Assembly: GCA_004028795.1 (NCBI GenBank)
Contig: SAIW01000010.1
Coordinates: forward strand, 1-64,000
Direction of reading: 5' to 3'
Length of the DNA stretch: 64,000 nucleotides
Source of the DNA: Chitinophagaceae bacterium
Lineage (GTDB): Bacteria; Bacteroidota; Bacteroidia; Chitinophagales; Chitinophagaceae
Shown: positions 18,914 through 27,675 of the stretch, one piece after another
Layout of the letters: every line of letters starts with the position of its first letter
Position numbering within the stretch: position 1 is the first letter of the stretch
Notes under the pieces: model-generated
What the model was told of the DNA's origin: nothing
Seen by the model: only the letters and a program-made list of their open reading frames with translations
Database searches by the model: none
Translations under genes and position numbers: made by a program

Positions 18914-19042
18914 AACATCGGTTTTGTGCTATGGCGGCTGGACGAACAAGGGTTGAACATTTGTAATTCTGTTTGGCTGTTGTACATTAGCCAAGGCTGA
19001 CGATGCACGGAATGCCGCCACAAGCACAAAGCCGTCTGCGTT
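18914..19042 (+). other. attC-like site 2
   Basis: 129 bp. Arms AAC-ATC-GGTTTTGTGC ... GCACAAAGCC-GTCTGC-GTT (3 and 6 nt spacers), then GGCGGC/GCCGCC. GCCACCAAC before it is the reverse complement of GTTGGTGGC that opens cassette 2 (18326). Confidence 0.75.
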
Positions 19043-19069
19043 GCCTGCTATATTTGACAGACCCTACAT

Positions 19070-19831
19070 ATGGAAAATAAGTTTTCAAAAATCATCGATG
19101 CAAACAGAGACAAAATCCAAGATTGGACAAAGGCTCTTAACGACCAAGGGCAATATAATTCGACACGTTTTCGCAAGGACACAACTGTTGAGGAGATTGC
19201 CGAAATAACTGATAGAGTTGCAGCGGCTTTAGGTGACATATCTGACATTGCGATAAAATATGGTGCATACAAAGACACTTTTGACAACAGCAAAATGTAT
19301 TTGCATTTGTATGGACCTTCTTTAATTATTAGGTCTAACAAAACTGGTATCACCTTCTATCTTGAAACTGACGAAATCGGCATTTCTTTAAGGACACATC
19401 TTAGTTACATAGAGAACGCAAATTATATGGACGATAACTTCTGGACAAGCATCCTAAAATTATCTGACTTCGGAATTTTTGAGTTAGAGGAAAATGAGTT
19501 TTACGGTAATGAGACTACCAAAAAGTATGGCAACATTTACAACTCAGACAAAAGCATCATTTTTAGAATACTCAGAAATTATTTCGTTGGAGTTGCTGAG
19601 GAAGCAAGAGACATAATAAGCGGCAATCTTAAAATTAGTTGGACTTCTGAATATAGCATCGAAGACATATTGATTAATTGTTGTAAAGCATTCAAAGCTC
19701 TATACAATCTGAATTACACATTATGGAAAGTTTCAGATTTAAGAGACAAGAAAGATAATAATACAGCAGGCAACAAACGGTTTGGCGGCAGTCGGGGGGA
19801 CGACAACATATTCTCAACTTCAGTTCGCTAA
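19070..19831 (+). CDS. Cassette 3 protein, unknown function
   Basis: 253 residues, soluble and acidic, no signal or membrane segment. ATG lies 30 nt after the cassette opening. The reading frame continues through the closing AAC at 19772 and stops 57 nt inside the recombination site, so the last ~20 residues (rich in G, R, D, S) are encoded by the site itself. The body has features such as 'LYGPSLIIRSNKTGITFYLETDEIG', but I do not recognise a family. Confidence 0.7.
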   Translation: MENKFSKIIDANRDKIQDWTKALNDQGQYNSTRFRKDTTVEEIAEITDRVAAALGDISDIAIKYGAYKDTFDNSKMYLHLYGPSLIIRSNKTGITFYLETDEIGISLRTHLSYIENANYMDDNFWTSILKLSDFGIFELEENEFYGNETTKKYGNIYNSDKSIIFRILRNYFVGVAEEARDIISGNLKISWTSEYSIEDILINCCKAFKALYNLNYTLWKVSDLRDKKDNNTAGNKRFGGSRGDDNIFSTSVR

Positions 19832-19963
19832 TCAGCTTTTGTTCCGGGCTGGACATTCAATGCTCAACTTTAGTTCTTAACTTCAGCTTCAGTAATTCTA
19901 TTTGACTTCAGTTGTCGGCTGACGTATTTCAAATGCCCGCCCGACCGCCAAGCCGAAACCGTT
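19772..19963 (+). other. attC-like site 3 (long class)
   Basis: 192 bp. Arms AAC-AAA-CGGTTTGGCGG ... CCGCCAAGCCG-AAACC-GTT (3 and 5 nt). AGCAGGCAAC at its left end mirrors GTTGCCTGCT at the opening of cassette 3 (19040). The longer interior holds CAGCTT(C/T)-rich words shared with sites 4, 6 and 9. Confidence 0.75.
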
Positions 19964-19989
19964 ATGTGCCATATGAGTGCGACACCAAA

Positions 19990-20445
19990 ATGACAGAACT
20001 AATTGCGACAATAGATGATATCGTAAAATTCGGGCTACAGCCAAATCTAACTGTGCCAGACAGGGACAAAGCGTTAGAGCGAAGTCTGATAAAAATTTAC
20101 AGCCTTTTTTTCAACATCAACTACGAGTTTGATAATACTGACTATCCCGACTTCAATAAATCTGACTTGCCGAACGTCAGACATAACGTAGAAACCAATT
20201 TTCCTGAGTTCGGGTTCTATAAAACTGTTTTAGATTACGATGACATTGACAACTTAAAAGAATGCGGCATCGGCGACGCCATTGATGACCTCACCGGCAT
20301 TATAAATGATTTGCTGGAAATCAAATCGCGAATTAAAAACAACAGTTTGGCTGGCGGCCTTTGGTTTTTCGAATTAATTTTTAAAAGTCACACTCAGCAG
20401 CATATTCTAGACTTGTTAAATTACATGAAACAGAAAAATGGCTAA
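19990..20445 (+). CDS. Cassette 4 protein a, possible DUF5063 relative
   Basis: 151 residues from ATG 19990; the longer frame from 19912 reads through the recombination site and is rejected. The C-terminal 'LKECGIGDAIDDLTGIINDLLEI' and 'GLWFFELIFKSHTQQHILDLL' suggest the DUF5063 family seen in many gut and environmental bacteria; this is recognition by eye. Soluble, acidic. It overlaps the next small membrane gene by 8 bp, so the two are coupled within a single cassette. Confidence 0.65.
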   Translation: MTELIATIDDIVKFGLQPNLTVPDRDKALERSLIKIYSLFFNINYEFDNTDYPDFNKSDLPNVRHNVETNFPEFGFYKTVLDYDDIDNLKECGIGDAIDDLTGIINDLLEIKSRIKNNSLAGGLWFFELIFKSHTQQHILDLLNYMKQKNG

Positions 20446-20707
20446 AAAGACTTTTCGCTTTATTGATTTTGTGTACTTGGTCGCAATAATCCTGGTCGAT
20501 GTTTCCGTCTACATAGTTTTGGGACTGTTTCTAATGGGTTACGACGACACTTACGATAGCACTAAAGGTGAGTATTGGAGTTTAAGCAGCATGAATAACC
20601 AAGAGAAAGTATTTTATATAGCAATCAATGTGTGGAATGTTTTGAATATTGTAGGCGTGACTTATTTAGTATATCGAATATTCCGTAGAGTGAAGTACGG
20701 CACATAA
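20438..20707 (+). CDS. Cassette 4 protein b, small membrane protein
   Basis: 89 residues, two helices (about 10-30 and 62-82) with a short polar linker DDTYDSTKGEYW. It overlaps the 3' end of the previous gene by 8 bp, so the pair shares one mRNA. The stop overlaps the closing AAC of the cassette. No family recognised. Confidence 0.6.
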   Translation: MAKKTFRFIDFVYLVAIILVDVSVYIVLGLFLMGYDDTYDSTKGEYWSLSSMNNQEKVFYIAINVWNVLNIVGVTYLVYRIFRRVKYGT

Positions 20708-20894
20708 CAGCAGTTTTGCAATAGGCTGGCTGAAGGAAGAACAATCGGCAACAAATCACTATGTGGCAGTGATTATCGGCTGGACGTTACAAATTGAGCT
20801 TTAGTTCTTATTTTCATCATCAACAATTCCAATCGGCTTTTGTATCGGCTGACGAACCACGGAAGTCCAGCCCATCGCAAAGCTGTTAACCGTT
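20706..20894 (+). other. attC-like site 4 (long class)
   Basis: 189 bp. Arms AAC-AGC-AGTTTTGC ... GCAAAGCT-GTTAACC-GTT (3 and 7 nt). GGCACATAAC at the left mirrors GTTATGTGCC that opens cassette 4. The interior contains CGGCTGACG near the right arm, shared with other long-class sites. Confidence 0.75.
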
Positions 20895-20922
20895 GGTGGC
20901 AATAATAAATCGCAACATCTTT

Positions 20923-21822
20923 ATGAAATATCGACAAATACTTTTAGTGACACTAAGTTTTTCTTTTGTAACTATATCTTATTCGCAAGAAAAGTGTGAT
21001 TCAATTTTTTTGTATGCTACAACACTTTCGCAAAAATTCATGAGAAAAGAAGCTATTCAGGAATTTAGAAAATATTTGAATTGCGGGACAGCTGAATATG
21101 CGTCAGATGCATATTTGAATATTGGAGTGTGCTATTTTGCATTACATATGACCGATAGTTCTGCAAAAAATTTCGACAGAGCTTTTGATGTTTCAAAAAA
21201 CAAATCCACAACTATGAAACGTTATGCGGATTATTTTATTGCCTTACATCGTTATGACACATTATTAAATATTTGCAGACATTTTATTGAGCTTGACAGC
21301 AATAATTCCGATGCCTATTTTTACGCAGCCAGAAGCATTTGGTTAGCCAGGCTTGAGATAATGAAACGCAATAAAATTGAAGATTATGCAGAAGACACTG
21401 CTATAAAATCACATTTGAAGGACGAAATATTTTATTACTACGGCAAAGCAATAGGTATAGACTCAGCGAAGAATTATCAAAAATATAAAACGAGATCTGA
21501 AGAGGAAGCGGCAAATGACATGGAAAGCAATTTTGATTATTATTCTTCACGAGGTATTTTTAGGGAAAATTTTATTGACGCAGTTGGTGCATTGCAGGAT
21601 TTTGAAATGTCAATATTAGTTCATCCAACAATTTTTGCATTTGAACATGCTGCGTACATGGCAAAATATCTTGGACAAAAAGAAAAAGCATGTAAATATA
21701 TTCAGACTTGGGCGCATCAAATTCCCTACCCACCAACAAATGACTTGACAAGTAATGTTTTTGAAAAAGTTGAAATAGCAAAAAAGTTTTGCAAGGAATG
21801 TGGAATAAAAATAAAAGAATAA
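20923..21822 (+). CDS. Cassette 5 protein: secreted TPR-like protein
   Basis: 299 residues from ATG 20923; the TTG at 20893 lies on the boundary and is not preferred. N-terminal signal peptide (KYRQILLVTLSFSFVTISYSQ, cleavage after about residue 21). The mature part has tetratricopeptide-like helices ('AYLNIGVCYFALHMTDSSAKNFDRAF', 'AYFYAARSIWLARLEI'). The interior carries an acidic linker and a cysteine-rich tail (CKEC). Likely periplasmic or surface; partner unknown. Confidence 0.75.
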   Translation: MKYRQILLVTLSFSFVTISYSQEKCDSIFLYATTLSQKFMRKEAIQEFRKYLNCGTAEYASDAYLNIGVCYFALHMTDSSAKNFDRAFDVSKNKSTTMKRYADYFIALHRYDTLLNICRHFIELDSNNSDAYFYAARSIWLARLEIMKRNKIEDYAEDTAIKSHLKDEIFYYYGKAIGIDSAKNYQKYKTRSEEEAANDMESNFDYYSSRGIFRENFIDAVGALQDFEMSILVHPTIFAFEHAAYMAKYLGQKEKACKYIQTWAHQIPYPPTNDLTSNVFEKVEIAKKFCKECGIKIKE

Positions 21823-21833
21823 TTACTGCCACC

Positions 21834-21956
21834 AACATGAATGCTTACGCCATTGCTTAGGCGACGGAAAGCAGGTGAACAACAAAATGTTTTTGAACTT
21901 TTAAACTTTAATCAACCAAACAATAAAACACGCAACGGCGTAAGCACTCGAACGTT
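21834..21956 (+). other. attC-like site 5
   Basis: 123 bp. Arms AAC-ATGAA-TGCTTACGCC ... GGCGTAAGCA-CTCGAAC-GTT (5 and 7 nt). TGCCACCAAC before it mirrors GTTGGTGGCA of the opening of cassette 5 (20892). Confidence 0.75.
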
Positions 21957-21968
21957 GGCAAAAATAAT

Positions 21969-23315
21969 ATGACACACCCTACTAAATATTGCGGCTTAAT
22001 TTTTTTGACGCTTTTGGTTTGTCTTTCAGGTTGTTTTTCTGACACCCAGAAAAAATTCAAAAAGCAAATAGAAGTCAAGTCTGATACCTTAAGTATTGAC
22101 AACACAAAAGACACTGTAATTATTGGCTCAAAAGGGACAACTCTCTACTTGCCTAAAGATGTTTTTACTTTTTCTGATGGGACGTCTCCTAAAGGAAAAA
22201 TATCAATACAGCTAAAAGAATGTTTCTCTTTTCCTGAAATGGTTAGGGAAAATCTGACTACAATGACAGACAATCAGTTGCTTGAAACAAGAGGGATGAT
22301 TTATGTTGCTGCATTTTCAGACAACAAAGAATTGCAGATAAAAAATGGGAAGTCATATATCATCCATTTTCCAAAAGACACTACTGAAAAAAACAAAATA
22401 ATGAACCTTTATTTTGGAAGCAAGGATAAGGATGAAAATATAAACTGGAATATTGACACCCAATCAATACTAAAGCCTACTGCCAAAATCAATGAAACAA
22501 GTTGGACATACTCTTGCACATGGAAAGAAGAGCAAGATTATTTTACCTTTAGAGATGATACGGCAATGAACTTACATTTATATTTCAGCAAAACCTTTGA
22601 CAATAAAAAACTCTCACTTGGCGACAAGTTATTGAAGAAGAACTACCTTTTCAGTTTTACCAAAACAAAAAATGGTGACTTAATTGACAAAAAAGTAACT
22701 GAAGTTGCTGATGAATATTTTAGTACCAAACCTGTAGAAACCCCAGAAATTGATAAGTACGTAATTCAGTTTTTTAATAGTATTCCTGCATTAAATCCTA
22801 ATTTTTGCAAAGACGCACCAGATAAAACTCAAGGCAGCATTAGAATAGGCTTTAATTATTTACCAGATTACAGAAACAAAGAAGATTACAATAATCTATT
22901 TAATCAAAAATACTCTGTCTTTAAAAATCAAAAAATAAAGACAATGAACGAGGCAGAACTTAATTACTATATTTTTAGTTCATCAAAACTTGGATGGATT
23001 AACTGCGACTTTTTTTGGGAGACCAAGGACGAGAAAATTGATTACATAGTAAAAGTAAACCCGAATTCAAAGCCTAATATTAAATTGATTTTTAAGCAAG
23101 CAAAAAGTATTATGGCAGGCAATCTTGAAGGAGACAAATACATCTTTAAGAATGTACCTATTGACCAAGAAATTAAAATTGTAGCAGTAGCATTCAATGG
23201 AAGCAAACCATTATTGAGTGTTTCTGAAACAAAAACAAGCAAACAAATATTTGACAAATTTCAGTACGCAGACTTTACGATTACTGACTTAGAACGACAA
23301 CTTAATAATCCGTGA
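21969..23315 (+). CDS. Cassette 6 protein: lipoprotein of unknown function
   Basis: 448 residues with a lipoprotein signal: lipobox LSGC puts the lipidated Cys at residue 22. The region after it has 'VIIGSKGTTLYLPKDVFTF' and 'GKISIQLKECFSFPEMV', a pattern I have seen in Bacteroidota lipoproteins with a beta-rich ZU5-like start, not certain. ATG is 15 nt after the cassette opening. It is the largest single-gene cassette here. Confidence 0.75.
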   Translation: MTHPTKYCGLIFLTLLVCLSGCFSDTQKKFKKQIEVKSDTLSIDNTKDTVIIGSKGTTLYLPKDVFTFSDGTSPKGKISIQLKECFSFPEMVRENLTTMTDNQLLETRGMIYVAAFSDNKELQIKNGKSYIIHFPKDTTEKNKIMNLYFGSKDKDENINWNIDTQSILKPTAKINETSWTYSCTWKEEQDYFTFRDDTAMNLHLYFSKTFDNKKLSLGDKLLKKNYLFSFTKTKNGDLIDKKVTEVADEYFSTKPVETPEIDKYVIQFFNSIPALNPNFCKDAPDKTQGSIRIGFNYLPDYRNKEDYNNLFNQKYSVFKNQKIKTMNEAELNYYIFSSSKLGWINCDFFWETKDEKIDYIVKVNPNSKPNIKLIFKQAKSIMAGNLEGDKYIFKNVPIDQEIKIVAVAFNGSKPLLSVSETKTSKQIFDKFQYADFTITDLERQLNNP

Positions 23316-23333
23316 CGAAGAATTACTTCTGCC

Positions 23334-23518
23334 AACATTGGGTTTTATGCAAGTTTGGCTTGACCTTGTAACATCAGCTAATTGCAAATCCAAGCTGCAG
23401 TTCGGTCAGACGAATAACTATCAGCTTTTGTACTTAACTTCATCAACATATTTTTAATCGGCAGCGGTTATGGGAAGACAGAATAATAATTCCCAACCTG
23501 CATAAAGCCCTATTCGTT
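23334..23518 (+). other. attC-like site 6 (long class)
   Basis: 185 bp. Arms AAC-ATT-GGGTTTTATGC ... GCATAAAGCCC-TATTC-GTT (3 and 5 nt). TTCTGCCAAC before it mirrors GTTGGCAAAA at the opening of cassette 6. Confidence 0.75.
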
Positions 23519-23548
23519 GTATGCAACTCTAATGACACTATTTAAGAA

Positions 23549-24010
23549 ATGATTATTGGTGACACTAAATATTATTTTTCGACCAAGGCATTAATTTTTG
23601 CAACATTATTTATTGGAATTATAGCGACCTTTTGTTTATCCCTATTTTTTATGATTTACAAAGACAGTTTGACTTACGGGATTCTTTTTTTAAGTCCATT
23701 ATTTCTGATAATAATTGCATTACCTGACTACTTAAGACAATTATATTGTGTTATTACAAAGAAACCAGCATTAGAACTGACAAAGGACTTATTAATAGAC
23801 AATTCAAAAGGACATATTTATAAATGGACAGAAATTCAAGGTGCATTTTATAAACCATATACTGGATACAAAGCCCTACCAAGTGGTTATATTGAAATTA
23901 CATTTGTTGGTTCTGACAAAAAAGTAATTCTGCCAAACAATGCAATAAAAGGTAAAACAGAAAAAATATTAACTGACTTGCATTCATATTTAAACTATTC
24001 CAAAAATTAA
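23549..24010 (+). CDS. Cassette 7 protein: two-helix membrane protein with PH-like C-terminus
   Basis: 153 residues. Two helices (about 13-36 and 42-62) are followed by a beta-rich domain 'LIDNSKGHIYKWTEIQGAFYK...GYIEITFVGSDKKVIL' that resembles STM3941-type PH-like proteins (read by eye). Inner-membrane anchoring with a cytoplasmic domain is expected. ATG is 33 nt after the cassette opening. Confidence 0.7.
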   Translation: MIIGDTKYYFSTKALIFATLFIGIIATFCLSLFFMIYKDSLTYGILFLSPLFLIIIALPDYLRQLYCVITKKPALELTKDLLIDNSKGHIYKWTEIQGAFYKPYTGYKALPSGYIEITFVGSDKKVILPNNAIKGKTEKILTDLHSYLNYSKN

Positions 24011-24024
24011 AATAAGCTGCATAC

Positions 24025-24152
24025 AACAAAGCATTTAAGCAAAGTCGGCGGACGACAACGCAAATACTCATCTCCTTTTCGCTAATCAACTTTTTTGAAT
24101 AATTTCAACAACATATTTCCAAATTCCGCCTCTGCTTAAATGCGGATACGTT
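24025..24152 (+). other. attC-like site 7 (short class)
   Basis: 128 bp. Arms AAC-AAA-GCATTTAAGC ... GCTTAAATGC-GGATAC-GTT (3 and 6 nt); inner stem GGCGGA/TCCGCC. GCATACAAC at the left mirrors GTTGTATGC at 23516. Very similar to sites 8, 11 and 13. Confidence 0.8.
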
Positions 24153-24175
24153 ACAAGCAACCCTAATTGACGACT

Positions 24176-24943
24176 ATGAATAAGTTCATCTTGACATTTT
24201 TATTTGGGCTAACAGTCCACCTTGCTCTTGGACAAGCAGAATTAAAAAGTGATTTTGACAAAGCTGTCAAGCTTCTTCAATCTAACAATTATAAAAAAGC
24301 TGGTGATGCTTTTTCTAACGTTCTTACAAAAGTGAAAGACGATAAACTAAAGAAATACTGTTTTATTTACCGTGCATTTTCCTACAATAGACTGAACGAC
24401 TTTAAGAATGCAATTACAGACCTTGACAAGGCAATTGAACTTGCCCCAAGCGACCTCGCATCATATACTGACAGAGGAAAAACAAAAGCATATGCAAAAG
24501 ACCTTGACGGTGCTAAAAAAGACTTTCTATTCATATTAATTAAAGATAGTACAGGCGGACAGGCAGAAGCTGCATTTTATTACTTGGGGAAAATTGCCTA
24601 TAGTGAAGGACAATTTGAGCAATCAATAAAGTATTACGACCAACTGCTTGCTTTAGCTCCGAAAGACAGCGAAGCGTATTTTAATAGAGCCGCCGCAAAA
24701 GGGATGATCATGTACGTTGCTGGTTCTATAAAGGATTATGACAAGGCAATAGAAATAAATCCAAACTATATGGAAGCATACGCTAATCGTGGTGTTGCTA
24801 AAATCAATATGCTGACTAAAAAAGAAAACATTCAGCCAACAAAAGAACAAACGAGTGATGCTTGTGCAGACTTTAAGAAAGCTAAACAACTTGGTGATAA
24901 GACAGTTGACGAGATGATATTTATTTATTGCGGTAAAAAATAG
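24176..24943 (+). CDS. Cassette 8 protein: secreted TPR protein
   Basis: 255 residues from ATG 24176 (a TTG lies 9 nt upstream). Signal peptide MNKFILTFLFGLTVHLALGQ, then at least four tetratricopeptide repeats ('AFSYNRLNDFKNAITDLDKAIEL', 'AYTDRGKTKA', 'AYFNRAAAKGMI', 'AYANRGVAKINM'). The last repeat ends in a short Cys-containing tail. A periplasmic or outer-membrane-associated scaffold is likely. Same kind of protein as in cassette 5 but not a copy. Confidence 0.8.
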   Translation: MNKFILTFLFGLTVHLALGQAELKSDFDKAVKLLQSNNYKKAGDAFSNVLTKVKDDKLKKYCFIYRAFSYNRLNDFKNAITDLDKAIELAPSDLASYTDRGKTKAYAKDLDGAKKDFLFILIKDSTGGQAEAAFYYLGKIAYSEGQFEQSIKYYDQLLALAPKDSEAYFNRAAAKGMIMYVAGSIKDYDKAIEINPNYMEAYANRGVAKINMLTKKENIQPTKEQTSDACADFKKAKQLGDKTVDEMIFIYCGKK

Positions 24944-24957
24944 ACAGGGCTGCTTGT

Positions 24958-25084
24958 AACAAAGCATTTGAGCAAATTCGGCGGACGACAACGCGAATGC
25001 TCATCTACTTTTCGCTAATCAACTTTTTCAATAATTTCAACAGCATATTTTCAAATTCCGCCTCTGCTTAAATGCGGAATCGTT
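24958..25084 (+). other. attC-like site 8 (short class)
   Basis: 127 bp. Arms AAC-AAA-GCATTTGAGC ... GCTTAAATGC-GGAATC-GTT. TGCTTGTAAC mirrors GTTACAAGCA at 24150 (10 of 10). It differs from site 11 at only about six positions. Confidence 0.8.
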
Positions 25085-25131
25085 GTGTGCTATGCTATCG
25101 GACACACCCTAATAATTTAAAGTGGGACTTT

Positions 25132-26184
25132 ATGACGAGAAAACTAATTTTAATTGCTGCAATATTTGGCTTGACACATTTCAATTTGCAAGCTCAAACC
25201 AAAGTGGACACTGCAAAAACTTCAAAGCCTGACACGGCTTACAAGTTCAAGTATCTTTTTGAAAATGCTTACACTGAAATCAAACAAATGCTTGATGACA
25301 AAAAACCAATCAGTTTTAAAAGAGCAATATTTTTGACAGAGAACGCTTTTTGTGAAGGACAGCTAAACGAAAAATGGTACAACAGCAAAATTGACAGCAT
25401 TGAAAGTGCTTGCAAGCAAATGATTGCAGCAAAGGGTTTGACAGGCAAACCAACATCAGGCAATTGGGGCATTTTTGGTTATATGACTCAATCTGTTCCA
25501 TACAACAACAATCAACCTTACAGCTACGACATTGACAACTTTCTTTCTGAAATACCCAAAAGTCAATTGGTTTATTATTTACTCAAAGACAAAAAAGGAA
25601 CTTGTCATTCATTACCGCTTTTGTATTTGTTGCTTGCGCAAGACTTGAATGCAGAAGCTTATTTAGTATTAGCACCAATGCACCTTTTCATTAAACACAA
25701 AGACCAATATGGTGAATGGTGGAATTTGGAACTTACAGGCGGCGGTTATTCACGAACTTCTTTTATTGTTGAGAGTTTTAAAATTACAGACAGGCAAATT
25801 GAAAGTGGTTACTATATGAAAATGCTGAACAAAAAGCAAACATTGGCTTATTTCTTAGAAGATTTACGCAACTATTATGAAGAAAAAACAAACGGTGTTT
25901 ATTGGGACGATTTAAATTCAAAGGTTATAAACTTAGGATTAAAGTATTTACCTTCAAGTCAGCATTTACTTTCAAAATGCGACATCGTGAAATTCAAACT
26001 TGATAAGGATATGGCAAAGGTTGGATTTAATAATTATTCAAAAATTTCGTCTTATCCCAATCTTGTTAAACAATATGAGAATTGGCAAGCATTGCAAAAC
26101 AAAATTATAGCCACAGGCTACAAGCCAGTTTCGCAAGAGTGGTGCAAATCAATGGTTGAACAAGCCTTTAAAACCAAAAACTAA
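25132..26184 (+). CDS. Cassette 9 protein a: secreted transglutaminase-like protein
   Basis: 350 residues from ATG 25132 (MTRKLILIAAIFG); upstream codons to 25072 cross the boundary. Signal peptide ending near QAQ (residue 21). A transglutaminase/protease-like core is visible: Cys158 in KGTCHSLPLLYLLLA, His184 in APMHLFIKH and Asn198/Glu200 in WWNLELT, spaced as in Cys-His-acid triads of that superfamily. Extracellular or periplasmic thiol hydrolase or transferase is inferred. It is the first of three genes in the longest cassette; the next gene starts 19 bp after its stop. Confidence 0.75.
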   Translation: MTRKLILIAAIFGLTHFNLQAQTKVDTAKTSKPDTAYKFKYLFENAYTEIKQMLDDKKPISFKRAIFLTENAFCEGQLNEKWYNSKIDSIESACKQMIAAKGLTGKPTSGNWGIFGYMTQSVPYNNNQPYSYDIDNFLSEIPKSQLVYYLLKDKKGTCHSLPLLYLLLAQDLNAEAYLVLAPMHLFIKHKDQYGEWWNLELTGGGYSRTSFIVESFKITDRQIESGYYMKMLNKKQTLAYFLEDLRNYYEEKTNGVYWDDLNSKVINLGLKYLPSSQHLLSKCDIVKFKLDKDMAKVGFNNYSKISSYPNLVKQYENWQALQNKIIATGYKPVSQEWCKSMVEQAFKTKN

Positions 26185-26203
26185 TAACACATAATCTTAC
26201 GAT

Positions 26204-27265
26204 ATGCAAAAGATAATCTTAATCGCAGTTTTGTTTTGTGCATCTGTATCATTTGCACAAACACCTTTTGACAGTTTTGACACAACAATGAAAAGCATAC
26301 CGATTTTCAAATCGGATAAACCACAAAAGTATCGGTTGAATGTTGCTGAAACAAATACTGCAATTAAATATGCTGTTTTGAATGTTGACAATAGAACTTT
26401 GGAATTTTACAATCAAAATGACACATTACTATCAACTACAGTTTTGAAGCCGAATGAAGTTAAGTTTTTAAGTGTTGACCCTCTTTCAAAGAAATATCCT
26501 GAACTCACACCTTATCAATTTGCTTCTAACACACCTATCCAAGCCGTTGATTTGGATGGCAAAGAAGCATTTTTTATACATGGCACTGCAACTGGACCTC
26601 AATCTTGGAGTACTAAACTGACCAATTTCGTAGTAAAAAATCTTACAAATAATATTCATTCCGATGCAACTTTTAGTTGGGAAAGTAGAAATGGATATTT
26701 AAATAATGAAACGAGCAGAAAAAACGCAGCATTTGATTTAGTAACACATATAATAGACTACAGACAAAAAAACAATATCACAAACGAAGAGATTACTTTG
26801 ATTGGTCATAGTCATGGTGGCAATGTTGCGATACAAGCAGCACACTATCTTAATGATATTTATGGTATTACTGTAAACATCGTCAACTTCAATACACCTG
26901 CTTATAATGGTTCTAAAGACCCTGAAAATCCACAGGTCGGCTATGGGATAAATCAATTAGTTCATTATTGGACTAAACAAGATGGCGTAGCAGGTGGATT
27001 AGCAGGTGACGATAAATATAATGATGGAGTTCGTACTGACGTTACCAATGTTGAACTAAATAACCCTTTGAAAAAAGACCCGTTGCGTTCACACTATCAG
27101 GAAAATATCAATTTGGACGAATTGAAAACAAAGTTGAAAAAGCCCGACCCAATTCTTCCTTCACAAGCAAATCCCCAGAAGAATAAGTATGACCCTAATT
27201 GGAAACCGCCAGTTATCAATAATAACAATTCAGTAAAACCGCCCACAGGAGTAATAAACGACTAA
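26204..27265 (+). CDS. Cassette 9 protein b: secreted RHS-core/lipase-like protein, candidate toxin
   Basis: 353 residues. Signal peptide (1-18), ~65 residues of beta-rich sequence, then the RHS repeat-associated core hallmark at 88-121 (FLSVDPLSKKYPELTPYQF, then NTPIQAVDLDGKE). After it comes an alpha/beta hydrolase: oxyanion 'FFIHG' (123-127), nucleophile Ser203 in GHSHGG, candidate Asp260 and His297. RHS cores normally follow hundreds of YD repeats, which are absent, so this is a minimal RHS tip with a lipase-like effector. It abuts the next gene with TAATG overlap, as a toxin would its immunity gene. Confidence 0.75.
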   Translation: MQKIILIAVLFCASVSFAQTPFDSFDTTMKSIPIFKSDKPQKYRLNVAETNTAIKYAVLNVDNRTLEFYNQNDTLLSTTVLKPNEVKFLSVDPLSKKYPELTPYQFASNTPIQAVDLDGKEAFFIHGTATGPQSWSTKLTNFVVKNLTNNIHSDATFSWESRNGYLNNETSRKNAAFDLVTHIIDYRQKNNITNEEITLIGHSHGGNVAIQAAHYLNDIYGITVNIVNFNTPAYNGSKDPENPQVGYGINQLVHYWTKQDGVAGGLAGDDKYNDGVRTDVTNVELNNPLKKDPLRSHYQENINLDELKTKLKKPDPILPSQANPQKNKYDPNWKPPVINNNNSVKPPTGVIND

Positions 27266-27657
27266 TGAAACTTCTATTGACATACATTATTTATTTGGTT
27301 TTTCTTGGCTTAATAATTTTCTCAGCGTGGCTTTATTCTTTAAGATGGGATTTTGTTCCTTGGGGTTCTCATAATAATGATGGATTATTTTTTCTGTATT
27401 ACTACATTGCCGTTATTCCAGCAATGTTACTGACAGCAATATTGAAACGATTGATTTTAAAACAAGAGACGACTGCATACAGAAAAAATAGTTTCTTTCT
27501 TTATTTATTCCTTATTTCTATACCTGCTTTAGACACGCATGGTTCGCAAGTTGCTTTAGCATTTGGTTTCTTTATATGTGTCGTTTGCCTTATCAGTACT
27601 TTGTATGAAATAACAAGTTCTAAATTCTTTATAAAACAACAACAGCGTTTAGGTTGA
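27265..27657 (+). CDS. Cassette 9 protein c: four-helix membrane protein, candidate immunity protein
   Basis: 130 residues with about four hydrophobic helices (4-24, 46-62, 79-92, 95-113). Its ATG shares a base with the stop of the lipase-like gene, so the two are translationally coupled. A membrane location suits protection from a periplasm-acting lipase; that role is inferred only from position. No family recognised. Confidence 0.65.
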   Translation: MKLLLTYIIYLVFLGLIIFSAWLYSLRWDFVPWGSHNNDGLFFLYYYIAVIPAMLLTAILKRLILKQETTAYRKNSFFLYLFLISIPALDTHGSQVALAFGFFICVVCLISTLYEITSSKFFIKQQQRLG

Positions 27658-27675
27658 CGAAGAAGCACAGCACAC

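Noticed and set aside
19912-19989. Earlier start of the cassette 4 gene
   Set aside because: The added codons lie inside site 3 and would join the wrong side of the recombination point.
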